Below are positions 20,401 through 30,000 of a stretch of 64,000 bases of DNA, one piece after another. The DNA comes from Heliocidaris erythrogramma. Taxonomy: Eukaryota; Echinodermata; Echinoidea; Camarodonta; Echinometridae. Position numbers and translations under genes: made by a program. A model generated the notes under the pieces. It was not told the DNA's origin. It did no database searches and was given only the letters and a program-made list of their open reading frames with translations. Each line of letters opens with the position of its first letter. The stretch's first letter is position 1. Where the stretch lies: assembly GCA_025617745.1 (NCBI GenBank), contig CM046858.1:27660453-27724452 (forward strand), written 5' to 3'.

Positions 20401-21701
20401 CTTGTCAATTAAGCTGTAGTTCAATAGCTTTGATGGGAAATCATGATCAAGCGATGACCGAGTCATTCATTCATTAAGCTCACAAGTCCACAAGTCCTAT
20501 TAGACGATTGTACCAAACATGATCCAGCAACAATAGCTCTGCAGTCAGTTTTTAAAATTAATTCAATTCCTAAATTTATTCTTAGACCAACACAATACCT
20601 GTCCCTAAAACCAACATCAAACCAAATTGCAACCCAAGCCTTGACTGTCCCTCTTTGATGAAATCAAGGCGAGAGAAAATGTCGTCAAGACAAATTCTGG
20701 ATCACTGAATCGCCCACGAGACCAAATATGGGGTAATTTACTACAGTCTGTATTGCCTAGAATAACATTTCTTGTATTTATATCCATCAAGGGATGGTGA
20801 TAGAGTATGACCTGACTCGGGAGAGCGGTGACAGGGTTTACCGAGCACAGTTCCGCTGTATGACGTGCACCGATGACGGCACCAACCAGCTCATGGACGT
20901 CGACCCCGCGGCACAGTATGAGGTCATCATGAACAGTTACATGGCCGCTGGGGGTGGGGGTTATGATGTCGTACGAGAGACTAAGATGGAGCATGTCAGT
21001 GGTAGGTTGTTGTGGAAAGGGGGTGAAGCAAAGAGCAGTGCTAGAAGGGGCATGTGACAATCATGGAGTATGCAATCACAATGAAAAAATGCTCCCCATT
21101 TTGTGGATTTTGTGGAGAAAACAGTGTTCAAAGAAAAAAGTATCTGTGTTTTGCTTGCATTTTTTCTGCAGACAATATAAGAGAGGTCTCTTGGCTAAGA
21201 CATTAGCTAAACAAATTTTAAGCTTGCTTTTTTTGTCTACAATCAGCAATCTGGACAAAAAAGGTATAATTTTTTTCAAGGTCATTCCAAAATCATCCTT
21301 GAAATGCTGTAAATAGGGGTATTTTACCAAGGAGCTGCCTTGAAATGGTACAAATGCAGTGTTTTACAGTCCAACTGGTGAAAACCTCATGGTTTTAAGC
21401 AAAATATATAGGAACATATATAATGTCATCACATATAGATTATATAGAATATATTATAGAGTATAATATGATAATGATGATGAAAACTTCTCTCTCTCTG
21501 CACATTTACTTTCATCCAGGAAATAACGATGTGGGCGTAACATCAAGCTACATCCAGTCAAATTCTCCGCTCAGTGCTGAAGTGGAAGGAAGAACCGTAC
21601 TCTATGATGAAGTAAATAGACCTTCCTCTGGACCCATCCTTAGACCAATCGTAGGACTTCTTGTTCTCCTTTCTCTGGGTGCAGCATTTCAGATGTATTA
21701 A
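2236..21701 (+). CDS. NT5E-like: Ecto-5'-nucleotidase (CD73-like), GPI-anchored; 5' part missing
   Basis: Hydrolyses extracellular nucleoside monophosphates (AMP to adenosine) if active. Seven exons are joined: 2236-2449, 4239-4424, 18496-18699, 19173-19409, 19903-20058, 20792-21001 and 21520-21701. They give 462 residues with every intron after codon position 1, so the model is self-consistent. The metallophosphatase half supplies GNHEFD, LGHSGF and GGHSNTFLYTG, which carry metal ligands. The C-terminal half follows the CD73 order, from YPYIV and GNPVLL to MPYGN, FIQVSG and VEGR. The tail is a small-residue site (SSG) followed by a hydrophobic stretch, as in GPI signals. The N-terminal ~115 residues and signal peptide lie outside the window. 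Odd: the family substrate loop N-G-G-G-I-R reads T-S-G-S-I-S. The introns hold a 9.4-kb transposon and other repeats. An AATAAA follows at 21829. Confidence 0.93.
2505..2808. repeat. Direct repeat copy 1 (~300 bp)
   Basis: Very similar to 3384-3702 in the same orientation (TAACTATTCAAGGAGACAG at the start, TGCGATATCTCTACTTTT at the end). The two copies flank a retrotransposon end. Noncoding. Confidence 0.85.
2815..3383 (+). mobile_element. 3' end of a non-LTR retrotransposon (CR1/L2/Rex-like)
   Basis: Translation gives NLGVIFDQDVSFRSHI and IRKCLSKPVI, and later WGDRAFQLW, LWNELP-like and KSQLKTYLF-like pieces. This is the typical C-terminus of a CR1-type LINE polymerase, broken by frame changes. 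The 3' tail has the form gcgctatacaagtaggc followed by (ATT)n ending near 3383, as in LINE tails. It is truncated at the 5' end and inactive. Confidence 0.75.
3384..3702. repeat. Direct repeat copy 2 (~300 bp)
   Basis: Second copy of the unit at 2505-2808, beginning right after the (ATT)n tail of the LINE fragment. Differences are scattered substitutions and a short insertion near 3660. Confidence 0.85.
3703..4238. other. Intron sequence with pyrimidine-rich tract and poly-G
   Basis: A T/C-rich tract at 3900-4020 and a poly-G run at 4064-4081 give spurious open frames on both strands. No gene is seen. Confidence 0.6.
4239..4424 (+). CDS. 5'-nucleotidase exon: GHSGF and GGHSNTFLY metal ligands
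   Basis: Acceptor TTTCAG, donor GTAGTT. It encodes IIALGHSGFDVD and DIVVGGHSNTFLYTG, the two histidine ligands of the family. A 14-kb intron follows. Confidence 0.93.
4725..5325. repeat. Degraded repeat with poly-G and LINE-tail-like end
   Basis: It begins with a GGGGCACGTGCCCCGGGCGG block near 4725, includes poly-G at 5210-5233 and ends in (ATA)n at 5301-5322. The block CGCAAAAACGCAAA is shared with 54955-54970. No intact protein is encoded. Confidence 0.5.
5301..5410 (-). mobile_element. LINE-type 3' tail, minus strand
   Basis: Read on the minus strand this is a GGCGCTATATAAAAGCGGAA motif followed by (TTA)n, the same tail type as at 3330-3383 on the plus strand. Only the end of the element is present. 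Confidence 0.5.
5563..5775 (+). other. Unrecognised open frame with a hydrophobic stretch
   Basis: A 70-codon frame includes a hydrophobic segment (LPFCIGVFASTIVIY). It ends about 90 bp before the CACTA-like element. I recognise no family and see no splice partners. It may be an unrelated relic in the nucleotidase intron. Confidence 0.15.
5869..6046. repeat. Left terminus and subterminal TTGACTAG repeats
   Basis: Includes the terminal CACTCTTAGAAATGCC and about seven TGACTAG or CTAGTCA motifs in both orientations. The SAMD3-like start codon follows 60 bp later, so this end likely also served as promoter. Confidence 0.75.
6109..6177 (+). pseudogene. SAMD3-like first coding block (SAM start)
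   Basis: An ATG in a GC-rich context opens MADDRVVEFLRSWHL. A 1-bp shift then moves the SAM-like continuation (RWIDVFE) to another frame. The donor is GTAAGT. Confidence 0.65.
6790..6944. mobile_element. MITE with 21-bp terminal inverted repeats
   Basis: TATCGTGGTTGAGGAAACCA at 6790 and its complement ending at 6944 bound a 155-bp insert inside the CACTA-like element. Confidence 0.75.
7125..7265 (+). promoter_or_regulatory. Two clusters of AGGTCA half-sites
   Basis: At 7125-7146 there is GGGTCA-A-AGGTCA plus a third AGGTCA; at 7246-7265 there are three AGGTCA half-sites each separated by one A (DR1 spacing). DR1 is the known site type of HNF4/RXR/COUP receptors. Function here is not shown. 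Confidence 0.4.
7920..8040 (-). repeat. tRNA-like SINE fragment
   Basis: On the minus strand, TGGCCAGCTGAATGGTTAAG with GGCATTGGACTCGAG resembles the 5' half of a tRNA (A box and anticodon arm). The rest does not fold as a tRNA, so it is read as a SINE head. Confidence 0.4.
8712..8869 (+). pseudogene. SAMD3-like block 2
   Basis: Acceptor TTTGCAG, donor GTATGT. The first frame gives HDAAGYLERRLRNVRRRD. After a 1-bp shift the next frame gives KPTNALISSSVNFDITN, which is the one in phase with block 3. Confidence 0.65.
9228..9400 (+). pseudogene. SAMD3-like block 3
   Basis: Acceptor CTTCAG, donor GTAAGT. It encodes EADIEGWTTWM, then TAA, then VADYMANTCKPRAILVKEN and WDEYP, then TGA, then LLDTTGM. 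Length and phase suit the neighbouring blocks. Confidence 0.7.
9423..9544. repeat. Short foldback in an intron of the SAMD3-like gene
   Basis: Ends CCCTTGTAAAAAAG and its complement (9423-9459 and 9508-9544) flank a TTACCAT-rich middle. It is a MITE-like insertion starting 22 bp after the donor. Confidence 0.7.
9597..9835 (+). mobile_element. tRNA-derived SINE
   Basis: The head contains TGGTGCAGTGGTTCATTC (A-box-like) and GGTTTGAATCCC (B box). The tail has a LINE-like end, GAGCGCCATGAGCGTTAGAC. The body is about 240 bp. Confidence 0.65.
10480..10624 (+). pseudogene. SAMD3-like block 4
   Basis: Acceptor TTGCAG, donor GTAAAT. It encodes IQQDFQILFPDVCDNLFMKW and ANLASQIITYAEKQVN, then an in-frame TGA, then RTLLLVDIPEE in the same frame. 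Confidence 0.75.
11397..11545 (+). pseudogene. SAMD3-like block 5
   Basis: Acceptor TCACAG, donor GTGAGT. The open block encodes PKYDQENIALQLLGLLFPAG followed by a basic stretch (RIGKKRARKQ) and EEALGTFIKRVE. Confidence 0.75.
12073..12342 (+). pseudogene. SAMD3-like block 6 (C-terminal domain)
   Basis: Acceptor ATGCAG. It is open to a TGA at 12340-12342. It contains VGTNLPDFLEG, QAFILTMGD, FMIVERVAIW and AAVDVCFKTFYVMDMNYPWQ, the most conserved part of the family. Confidence 0.8.
13280..13600. repeat. Noncoding insert with paired ends inside the CACTA-like element
   Basis: GTGGGAATATTTG near 13367 is matched by its complement near 13577. A small TTAGTTTATT hairpin is at 13292-13341. No gene. 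Confidence 0.35.
13853..14020. repeat. Direct repeat, 133 bp apart
   Basis: TTTTCATGAAGTGACGGATC followed by CAGCA occurs near 13861 and again near 13994, suggesting a local tandem duplication that has diverged. Confidence 0.5.
14870..15253. repeat. Right terminus: subterminal repeats with a 143-bp tandem duplication
   Basis: A 143-bp unit starting TTTCTTGTGAAAAATGACTA occurs at 14931 and again at 15074. It is full of CTAGTCA/TGACTAG motifs, followed by the inverted terminus ending CATTTTTAAGAGTG. Confidence 0.8.
15440..16367. mobile_element. TTAA-flanked nonautonomous element, family A, copy 1
   Basis: Starts AGTAGAAC, ends ATCTACT, flanked by TTAA at 15436-15439 and 16368-16371 (piggyBac/Kolobok-type target). 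Nearly the same sequence occurs at 45810-46740 and, truncated, at 38112-38894. A 62-codon frame at 15638-15826 recurs in another copy but resembles no known protein. Confidence 0.8.
16686..17222. repeat. Tandem duplication unit 1 (~537 bp)
   Basis: Near-identical to 17224-17756, both starting at ATTATTGCAAAACAAGAAGA and ending at CAGCCGACCAAAATGC or a shortened form. It contains a TCGGCAACTGGTCG-type GC-richer segment. No gene is seen. Confidence 0.85.
17224..17756. repeat. Tandem duplication unit 2 (~533 bp)
   Basis: Second unit, differing by scattered substitutions and a short deletion before its GCCGACCAAAATGC end. The following 17757-17880 continues a diverged CGACCGGTTGCCG-like inverted end. 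Confidence 0.85.
17757..18495. other. Intron remainder with CT-rich and poly-C tracts
   Basis: CT microsatellites near 18155-18175 and 18230-18245 and a poly-C run near 18219. No exon or recognisable element is seen. Confidence 0.5.
18496..18699 (+). CDS. 5'-nucleotidase exon: inter-domain segment
   Basis: Acceptor ACCAG, donor GTAAGA. It encodes VPVGDYPYIVHPAH, AYAYGKYLGHLEVTFDENG and GNPVLLDSN, which match the end of the phosphatase domain of CD73 proteins. The reading frame continues directly from the exon ending at 4424. Confidence 0.92.
19173..19409 (+). CDS. 5'-nucleotidase exon: linker and altered substrate loop
   Basis: Acceptor TCCTAG, donor GTAGGA. It encodes the start of the C-terminal domain, including CGTQECNLGNVMADAML (family form R-E-C-N-M-G-N). 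The conserved NGGGIR loop is replaced by TSGSIS, losing the Asn and Arg that contact substrate in CD73. Confidence 0.92.
19903..20058 (+). CDS. 5'-nucleotidase exon: MPYGN segment
   Basis: Acceptor AATCAG, donor GTAAGA. It encodes GNITTGHLITIMPYGNTID and YSFIQVSG. Tyr in MPYGN replaces the stacking Phe of the family's LPFG motif, keeping an aromatic residue. Confidence 0.92.
20792..21001 (+). CDS. 5'-nucleotidase exon: substrate-side aromatic region
   Basis: Acceptor ATCAAG, donor GTAGGT. It encodes MVIEYDLTRESGDRV and the segment SYMAAGGGGYDVVRE, which corresponds to the family's FLANGGDGF; the substrate-stacking Phe is a Tyr here. Confidence 0.92.
21520..21701 (+). CDS. 5'-nucleotidase last exon: VEGR and GPI signal
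   Basis: Acceptor CATCCAG; stop TAA at 21699-21701. It encodes SSYIQSNSPLSAEVEGR and a C-terminal tail with a likely omega site at SSG followed by IVGLLVLLSLGAAF. The mature enzyme is inferred to be on the outer cell surface. Confidence 0.92.
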
Positions 21702-21828
21702 GTTGACATGTCCTATATGATACATGTATGCCTTTATTCCGATTTTGGAAGAATTTGCAATAGTATTTGATATGAACATTCAAACATGTAAAACTGTGAT
21801 GATAGAGGTTCTAAATAGTCACATGAAT

Positions 21829-21834
21829 AATAAA
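21829..21834 (+). promoter_or_regulatory. Polyadenylation signal AATAAA of the nucleotidase gene
   Basis: A canonical AATAAA lies 127 bp after the stop codon. It is the first good match downstream. Confidence 0.6.
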
Positions 21835-23921
21835 ACCAAACTTAAGGTGGTATTATACTACTCTGAATTATACTGACATCAAACCTGTCATTCAACTGTA
21901 AGCCACGTGAAGCCGATTTCGGCCTATACTGACTAGAAAACTTACAATCCACCAAAATTTAGATTTTAAGAACCTTGAGACGGAGTTTATTTGTTTGAAT
22001 TTCTATAGCTATTGATGCTATTGAAAATTATTTCAAAATGGAATCTGAAGTTGTATCATATAATGTATGGTGGCCTTTAGACCGATGCCTCGGGTAATGT
22101 GAAGCACTCAGAGACACATACAACAAACAAAATATCAACAAGCGAAGCTGATTTATCATTTTGCTTTGGAGAGAGGCAAACACAGAGGGAAATCTGAAGT
22201 AAAACCTGCACATATCGAACCTGTCGTTAACAGACTTCGGTGAGAAAAAAAGGAAAGCTGCATTGTTGTAAATGGTACATGTATTGTAATAATGGAATGT
22301 AAAGTATCCTTAAAGTGCTATTAGAATGAGTAAGGGATAGTTCATACTTTAATTCTATGCAAACGTGTACATCTAAAAAAACCAACACAACACAACAACA
22401 ACAACAAAAACCACCAAAAAAAATTGTTTTATCTAAAATATATTTAGTTATATTTTCTGATATGTTATATTTGATACTATATTTTATTTTACCTTCTCTT
22501 ACAATGCTGTAAATTAGCTCTATTATGTTGCATGACAGAATCTGTTTTAATGAAAATATAAGGTAATAGCGTGAAATATATTTGTTTGATAAAGGAGAAT
22601 AAATTGAAATTAATGTAGTACTACACACTGAATACGAGTTTATGTTACTGATCTGAAATTCATAATACATATTTTATTTCATTGTTGTTATCAAGGTAAA
22701 TTATGATGTTTCAAAATACTGTAAATAATTGAACATTATTACATATAAAACCATGACAAAATGTTGACAGTTATGACATAACTGAAAGCCCCTATGTAAT
22801 TGTATCAACCAAATCATTATATAATATTGATGGCCTTTAGTGGGATACAAGCAAGTGCAATATACACTTGTCCCACGAAAGAAAAATTAATTTTTACCAT
22901 TACATGTCCTAATGTTTTTGTATTGAATTCAATATCAAACACAGGTAGAAAAACATTTTGTCCTTACCCAAGCATCTTACAAGGGGTGCACGCATACATC
23001 CATTGCCTTATAACCTTTGCGTATTTAAACGCGTATTCACCTTTTTAGGCGTCACACGCACCCCAAACCATGAGATATGGAAATATATTGCACAGTCATC
23101 TGGGTACTTTTACACAAACCATGAGATACACCAAATTTTCTGGTCGCTGAAAACCCTTCATACAAATAATAATTATATTGTATTGGATGGCTCTGAATGG
23201 AATACCAGAGAATATACCACGAGTTAGGGCCAACATTGCACGAATCGAAGATGAGTGCAATATTGGCCCCAGCGAGTGGAATATTTTTGGTATTCCATGA
23301 AATAAAGCCATCCAATATAATTATTATTATCTATACCTTACAGGAAAATGATTTAGAAATTAAAAAATCATTTTAACCAACCACATTCAGTTAATAGAGC
23401 CCCTAATCATACTTCATTGTGATCACACAAGTTTGACTTAATCTCTTTATGATGTCATGTGCGTATGTGTGTATGCGTTGCATTATTTGCGCGCATGCAA
23501 GCAGACCAGACAAAATACGGCATAATATTGCACAGCAAGTTTAGTACTGTAGCCTATGGGGAATTCAGCGTTCTGTGCAATATGCTCTTATATTGCACGC
23601 GCATATCAAGCGGACAAAAATATGCGTTTTTAATGCGCCGCTAAAATGCCCCATATAGGTAATAATAAAACGTATTTCCTTCCCTAAGTCGATTCAAAAA
23701 TTCTTCTAACCTTCAATTACAGAATGTCAAATTTTGTATATGCAAAAGACGATTAGAAGAGTTCTGACAACACACTCACTCAAAATCTAACCTTCAAACA
23801 TTTTGATTCATAATTTTTGATAGAACTGGGTTTAGTCCCTTCAACGTGTAGATACCTCTAAAGGGGTGATTTGGTCCCAACTCAGAATGGAAAAGAGGCC
23901 TTGAACACCCCCAAAGCATCA
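21835..23921. other. Intergenic region between convergent genes
   Basis: The nucleotidase and aminotransferase genes face each other across this stretch. Apart from an AAC-rich microsatellite near 22380 and the foldback at 23165-23328, I see no exon, RNA gene or known element. Short ATA-rich frames on both strands are not convincing. Confidence 0.5.
23165..23328. mobile_element. Foldback element
   Basis: Arms 23165-23241 and 23253-23328 are imperfect reverse complements (ATTATATTGTATTGGATGGC at one end, its complement at the other). Confidence 0.7.
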
Positions 23922-24089
23922 TCATCTTGAGTCAAGTTTCCTCATTTTTGCATCGCTTGCTTGATCGTTTCCTTTGGACCTTGCTATCTCTAAGATAGCA
24001 GACGCCAGTCTCTCATACTCTGGAAGCTTGTTGTAGATGTGGGCGGAGATTCTGACGTACAGCCTCCCCTGGAGAGCTTTGATAGGAAC
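23922..24089 (-). CDS. Aminotransferase exon 13 and stop
   Basis: Acceptor CATACAG; TGA at 23924-23922. It encodes VPIKALQGRLYVRISAHIYN, the conserved RISAHIYN end of the fold, then a charged tail. Confidence 0.93.
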   Translation of the reverse strand, partial: VPIKALQGRLYVRISAHIYNKLPEYERLASAILEIARSKGNDQASDAKMRKLDSR

Positions 24090-27000
24090 CTGTATGAGGG
24101 AGACAATGTAATCATTCCATTATAAAGAGGTGTCTAGTAATAGTTTTGGATAAAAAACATAAAGAAGTATCTTGTACATTTGATGTAAGTCTGCAGAACC
24201 AAACTAATACATATAATCACTCTAATACATTTAAAACTCAAGGGCCCAAATCACAAAGGAGGTTTAAACCATGGCTAAGGTTTAAACCTCCGTAAGCGTA
24301 CTAAACTAAGCGTAAATAAGCGCACATTGACCATGCGCGCGCTCAAAGAAAATACATGATTGGATCGGATTCCGTGCGCAAGTACGCTTAAAAAAACCCA
24401 GGAGGGGTTTAAACCGGGGGTTTAAACATAGGTTTAAAACAAACCTCCTTTGTGAATTCGGACCCTAGTGACAGAAACATTGTGCATGTTCTCATGTTCT
24501 TTGCCCTTTGTCTTTGCTTAACAAAAGGGTAATGCAATACATGTATAGAGGAACTTACTAATTATACTTTTAAAACTAGCTTTCAAATTGCATTTCTCTT
24601 CCTTTAATATTCCAGTAGAAATATTATTATCATTATTATTTATTGGGCAAAAACAAAATCACAAAATCAGTGAATACAAAACGACGGTAAATTTCGAAGA
24701 GAGTCACATGGATGCCGGGAAAAGAAAAAGATTAAATAATAACCTGAAGGTCTTCTTTTCCGTCTTCATAGAAATTAATGACTGCATTGAGGCATGTACA
24801 TTATACTAATGCTTGAACATGCCAGAATGTAAACTGACTAAACTCCCCGTAGAGTATTCCAGCCTTACCTCAATATCATATCGATGGTATAACTCATTCT
24901 GAATGGATTCAGCCAGAGAGTACTCCACTGTTTGGCTACGACTCAGTTCAAGAGGCAACTCTACTAGAGCCATAGAACCTAGAGAGAGACACACACAATG
25001 CACAATAATCAAGAGTCCAGTGCTGTTCATAGACGTACCGTGGGGGTGTTTTGGGTGTTAAACACTCCCCTTTGGCAAAAGGGAGGGGGGGGGTTGTTTT
25101 AGGTCTTTAGAAATGAAACAAATGAAGAAAGAAAAAAAAAAAAATGGTGATAACCTTTTTTTTTTGCTTGTCAGAGAATTTTGGAGTAAAATCTAAAACA
25201 CCCCCCCCTTAAAATACCGTGGGTACGACACTGGTGCTGTTAATCGGTTAGGCCATAATATCATTTACAGTTTAAATCTCCTATGATTATTTTGCCTGCT
25301 TTCTAACAAATTGAAATATGTTATCGCAATAGCAGTGTTTCAATACAAAACCAAGGTGGGGAAACTCCCAAAATAAAACAAATTACATTTCATCAGGAAA
25401 GATTGTTTATTTCATTAATTACATACATACATACATAAAGGGGTCAAGGTATTAAACATTCAACATTCCAAATGAGTCATAAATGTTATGGGTTTTAAAG
25501 GAAAGGTTGAGTTCTGGGAAAGGTAACAAATAATTTGTGAGCTTCCTCATTCTTTTTATGTTATTTTGGAAGATTATCATCGTAAAAATGTCCTCTGATA
25601 AGGATTCCTCTTCAAATGCCCTAACATTCAAAATATGACAAAGAGACAGCTGAAATATTTGGGTCGAACATTTGTGTGTAGTCCAATATACACATTTCTG
25701 TGTGTAGTGAATGTGACTCTCGACTGGATTTAGTCAATTTCTTATTATTTGGGTGATTCCAAGACCTAACAGCATACACCAATTCTTATGCGTTATATAA
25801 TCAACCTTTCCCAATTGCTTTGAGACAGTTTCTTTCACAATTCAATCTCATGACCAGAACTCAACTTTATCTTTAAATCATACATTTCTTTCCCTCCCCC
25901 TCCCATAGTAATTATTATGTTACATTGTATTCATGCAAAAAAAAGAAGATCTGAAGTTACAAGTACCAAGCCAGATATAACAAAAATAATGTTTTTCAAA
26001 TGTCAATGCTCTGAACTAAATTATGTTGACCAACATTATTCATTGTTTTCTAAATTTTCTAAAAAATAGAATTTATACACTCTGCAGTATTGGAGAAAGT
26101 GCTTGATATTTTCTATTATTTGCCAGAATGCTTTCTGAGATGTTGCATACAATAAACTCACCGCACATATCCATCGGAGCTAATAGCCCAGTCTTCCATG
26201 ATTTGATAAGTAACTCAGCTGAAAGAATAAAGAATGATTATTCCAAGAATTAAATCCAAGTTTTAAGATAGCAGGCTCCATGATAAGAAAGACACTGCAG
26301 TGCCCCGTTTCATAAAACTTGCAATAACAAACGACCCGTGATGGCTAATATAAACTACATATTGTTCCCCTTCTATCACAAGATTTCCAATGAATAGTGT
26401 CAATATCTGAAAGAAATATTTATCCTGATGATAACTTTCATATGGGGTAGTTCTCCAAGAGAGTCGTTATCCTGGTAGAAGTAATCAAAATATAGTTACT
26501 GTTTGTCTTTACTTTCCTTTACTAATTGACTCCCAATCACTGTATTGTCTATTGATCATCACTGAAAGTATACCTGACGTGAAACGTCATTGCACAGGAC
26601 ATGTGAACGCACCTGCTTGTGATAGTAGTCCATGCATGCCTTGTCGTATCCTGTTCACACCTACAGCATTCCAAAAATCCAGTACTGTGTGCAGGGCCAG
26701 GAATGGACTGTAGTCTCTCAACCCTGTGATGATGATGATAAAGATGATTATTACGAAAGTAATAGTAACACTTATAGTAATAGTAATATAAATAGTAAAG
26801 TAGTGAAAGTATTATTATATGATCATTATTTTTTAAAATTATTATGCAAAGAACTCGTCACCACTCGTCATCCAGGCACATCCTCTTAACTATTTCCCTT
26901 TTCACACAAATCGATGTTGCGCGCTACCTTTGTTTTGATTTGTTACATCTATTCATCTCTCATTCGTCATTCCTCAGTCCCACATGCAGTCAATTTCCTC

Positions 27001-30000
27001 TTTCTGTCCTTCCTTTAACTTTTCCCTTGTTACTTTCACACATTTTGTATGATATGTTTATGCTATCCCCTCTTTGTTGGCCATTATCCTCTTTTTTTGT
27101 TAATTAAATTACTATTCTTGAATGCTGTCATCTGAGGGGTCCACAATTTACAAGCTCAGCTTCACAGTAGACCTCTCCATTTCCAACCAAACATTGATAA
27201 AATTATTTTTCATACTGCAATAGCTTGATACATCTTATCTAATCTACAATTCTGTTATATTTATGTTTTGTATTGCGTGTATCCTACTTTGTTGATTTAA
27301 TGATATTTATGTGAATTGTATATTTCTCTTTTGTTGGAAATGAAAAAAATAAAAACTGAAACTGAAACTGAAGTAAATTTTGCCATAGCAAATGTTGGAT
27401 CATCCTCAGCAGACAACACATAACACATGAACAGTAAACCACTGCAGCAAAATAAAACTATTTTAAGTGTATAGGAATGTCAAGTATTGTTTTGAATTGA
27501 ATTGACATGGTTTATTGCATATAAAAATTGTTGCAGCTAAAAGCTGAATTGAGATTCTTTTACATTAAATATAAATACATGGTAAATGTGAATATACAAT
27601 AATAATCAAAATGAGTAAGTATCAATATAAACTACAGTAGTGACATAATAGGTATAAATCAAAACAAGTCTTTCGTTTAACTATTTGGGATAGTAAGAAA
27701 TTATTACAAATGTTTAACAAAACTGTCAGCTTATTTCAAGGAAAAGGTTACGATGTGATAATGAAATGCATAATTCATTACAACTCTGGTATTTTGATTA
27801 ATAGATTCAAAATTTTAAAACAGTACCTGGGGTGAAACAAAGAATAAAGGTCCCTAAGCATACCACTTAATATCAGTGTATTATAAGATACAGGAATGTA
27901 TTAGAGGTGCAGTACGTTTTCACCACTTATTTTGCTGTGGCCGTTTTTGTGGTGGTTCACCTCGTTATATGTGAACAAGGCAGTCTTCTGAGAGCCACAA
28001 GGGCATTAACTCTGTATAAAAGAATGTGAGTTAACAACCTTCTGACTCTCAGTAGGCGATGTAGTTATACCCTCACCTGACCAGATAAACTCTGAGTTGA
28101 ACCCGCTCCCGAATCCATGCGATATCACCAGAGGTCTCGTCTGTGATCGCAGCTCTTCCCTTACATACAGAAAGGCACATCCCTTGGGGTTGCACAGCCA
28201 CTTGTGGGCATTGGCCGTGTAGTAGTCAGCGTTCAAGTCTTTCATACTGAGCGGTAACGTTCCTAATGCATGGGCCCCATCGATCAGTACTGGAACACCC
28301 CTAATAAAAAAATGGTGTCAAATTGAAGAAGAAAATATTGGTGTATTAGAACTGCGATAGTTTAAAACCCAGGGGCAGATCCAAGAAATAGTCATGATAG
28401 GGGGACCAAAACGTTTGAAAAATTTTCCCACCTGAAAATGATTTTTCTACCAGCCCTCAAAGACATGCTTAGCAGGGTGAGGGGTTGACAGGAGCAAAAT
28501 CAAATCATGATTCCTAAGTTGCTAATTAATTTTCAAGGAAAGGGGGAAGAGGGTAGCCCCTTCATCCCCCCATGGATCTGTCAATGGTCTCACCTCATAC
28601 AGGAAAATGCCTATGCATTTTTTTTCTATGATGGATGCAAACCGGTTCATCTCATGCTGATGGATCATTATAGCAAACTTATTTGCATGTAACATTTGTG
28701 TAACATTTGTATAACATTTGTATAACATCTATTTCTAAAGACAGAACTAAAAGAGTTGCCTTTTCTACATTGTTGCTTAATCGTATATGAATAAAGAATT
28801 GTAATGAAATGACGTGAAACGTTGAGCCTTGTGATACTAACCTATCATGACAGATGGCGATGATTTCTTGGACGGGCATGATGAAAGCTGCGTTGCTTGG
28901 TATGTGATCAAATACTGCTAGCCTCGTGTTGGAACTAACCAGGAGTAAAATGACATGACTAATGAGTTTAGTAAATTAACCTGTTGACAAATGTATTAAA
29001 ATTTTATGCATACTTTTAAAACAAAGGTTGTTCTTGACAACCTGAAAGCTTTTCAGAGGCTTGTCAGACATAGCAACAAGTAATGTATGCAAACTGGGTT
29101 CCTAGTATAGTAGTTCATTCATTAATAACAGGTTAATTGCCTACCTCGTTACGACTAGGTCCCCAGGAAAGAAAGATCCATACATTTGAATAACTATGTA
29201 AACAGGTCTATTGCAAGTTTCAGCTGCATAGGGAAAGGGGTGATTGCCTCATCTGAGTCATACTGTATATCAAAACTGTACATATGTCTTATTTAGCGTG
29301 ATGCGTAACATATTTACATTAAAGACATTCATTTTCACACATGTGTAGCCTGTGTTGTGCACTGACAATTTATGATTTATTACCCCACTGCTGAGAAAGC
29401 AAGTATATTGTACATGTAGATAGGCAACCTGTGTACTTGTGGCTTAAGTCCTATCTGAGGGACATGTGTATTGGTGATTAACGCCTCAGTAAAGGACACT
29501 AGCAAATCTACATGGTTTTGACTCCAGGACCTTCTAGTTACTAGACCCTTCAAGTGTAACTGAGCCATCCTATGTCTGATCATAAGGGCGCGGGAACATA
29601 GGGTCGTCAGGAAAAGTTAGGTCAGAACATAAGGATGAAACCAGAAAAAGGCTACAGTCTATCTTTATGATGCGTAACACAGTCTGGGCTTTGAACCGTG
29701 ACCTGCAGGTCAATGTTTGTTTACCACAGGGTCTTCTTGACCTACCACTCACCTAAGTTTTGAGGAGACCAAGTCCAGAATCTAAATAAGGAATAATGAT
29801 AATGAAACTGTTTGAGACTGAAAAATAATGTTACGCATCTACGGAACATTTTACACCAAACAATTTGGCAGTCGAGGGGTTCAAGTCAAACAAAGAATTA
29901 ATTGGCTCTTCTCTATCTCTAAACTATTTTTGCGTCATGTAATAGACTGTTTTAATCTTTTAAAGGTAGTGACAAAGAATATAGGTTTTACTACATAGCA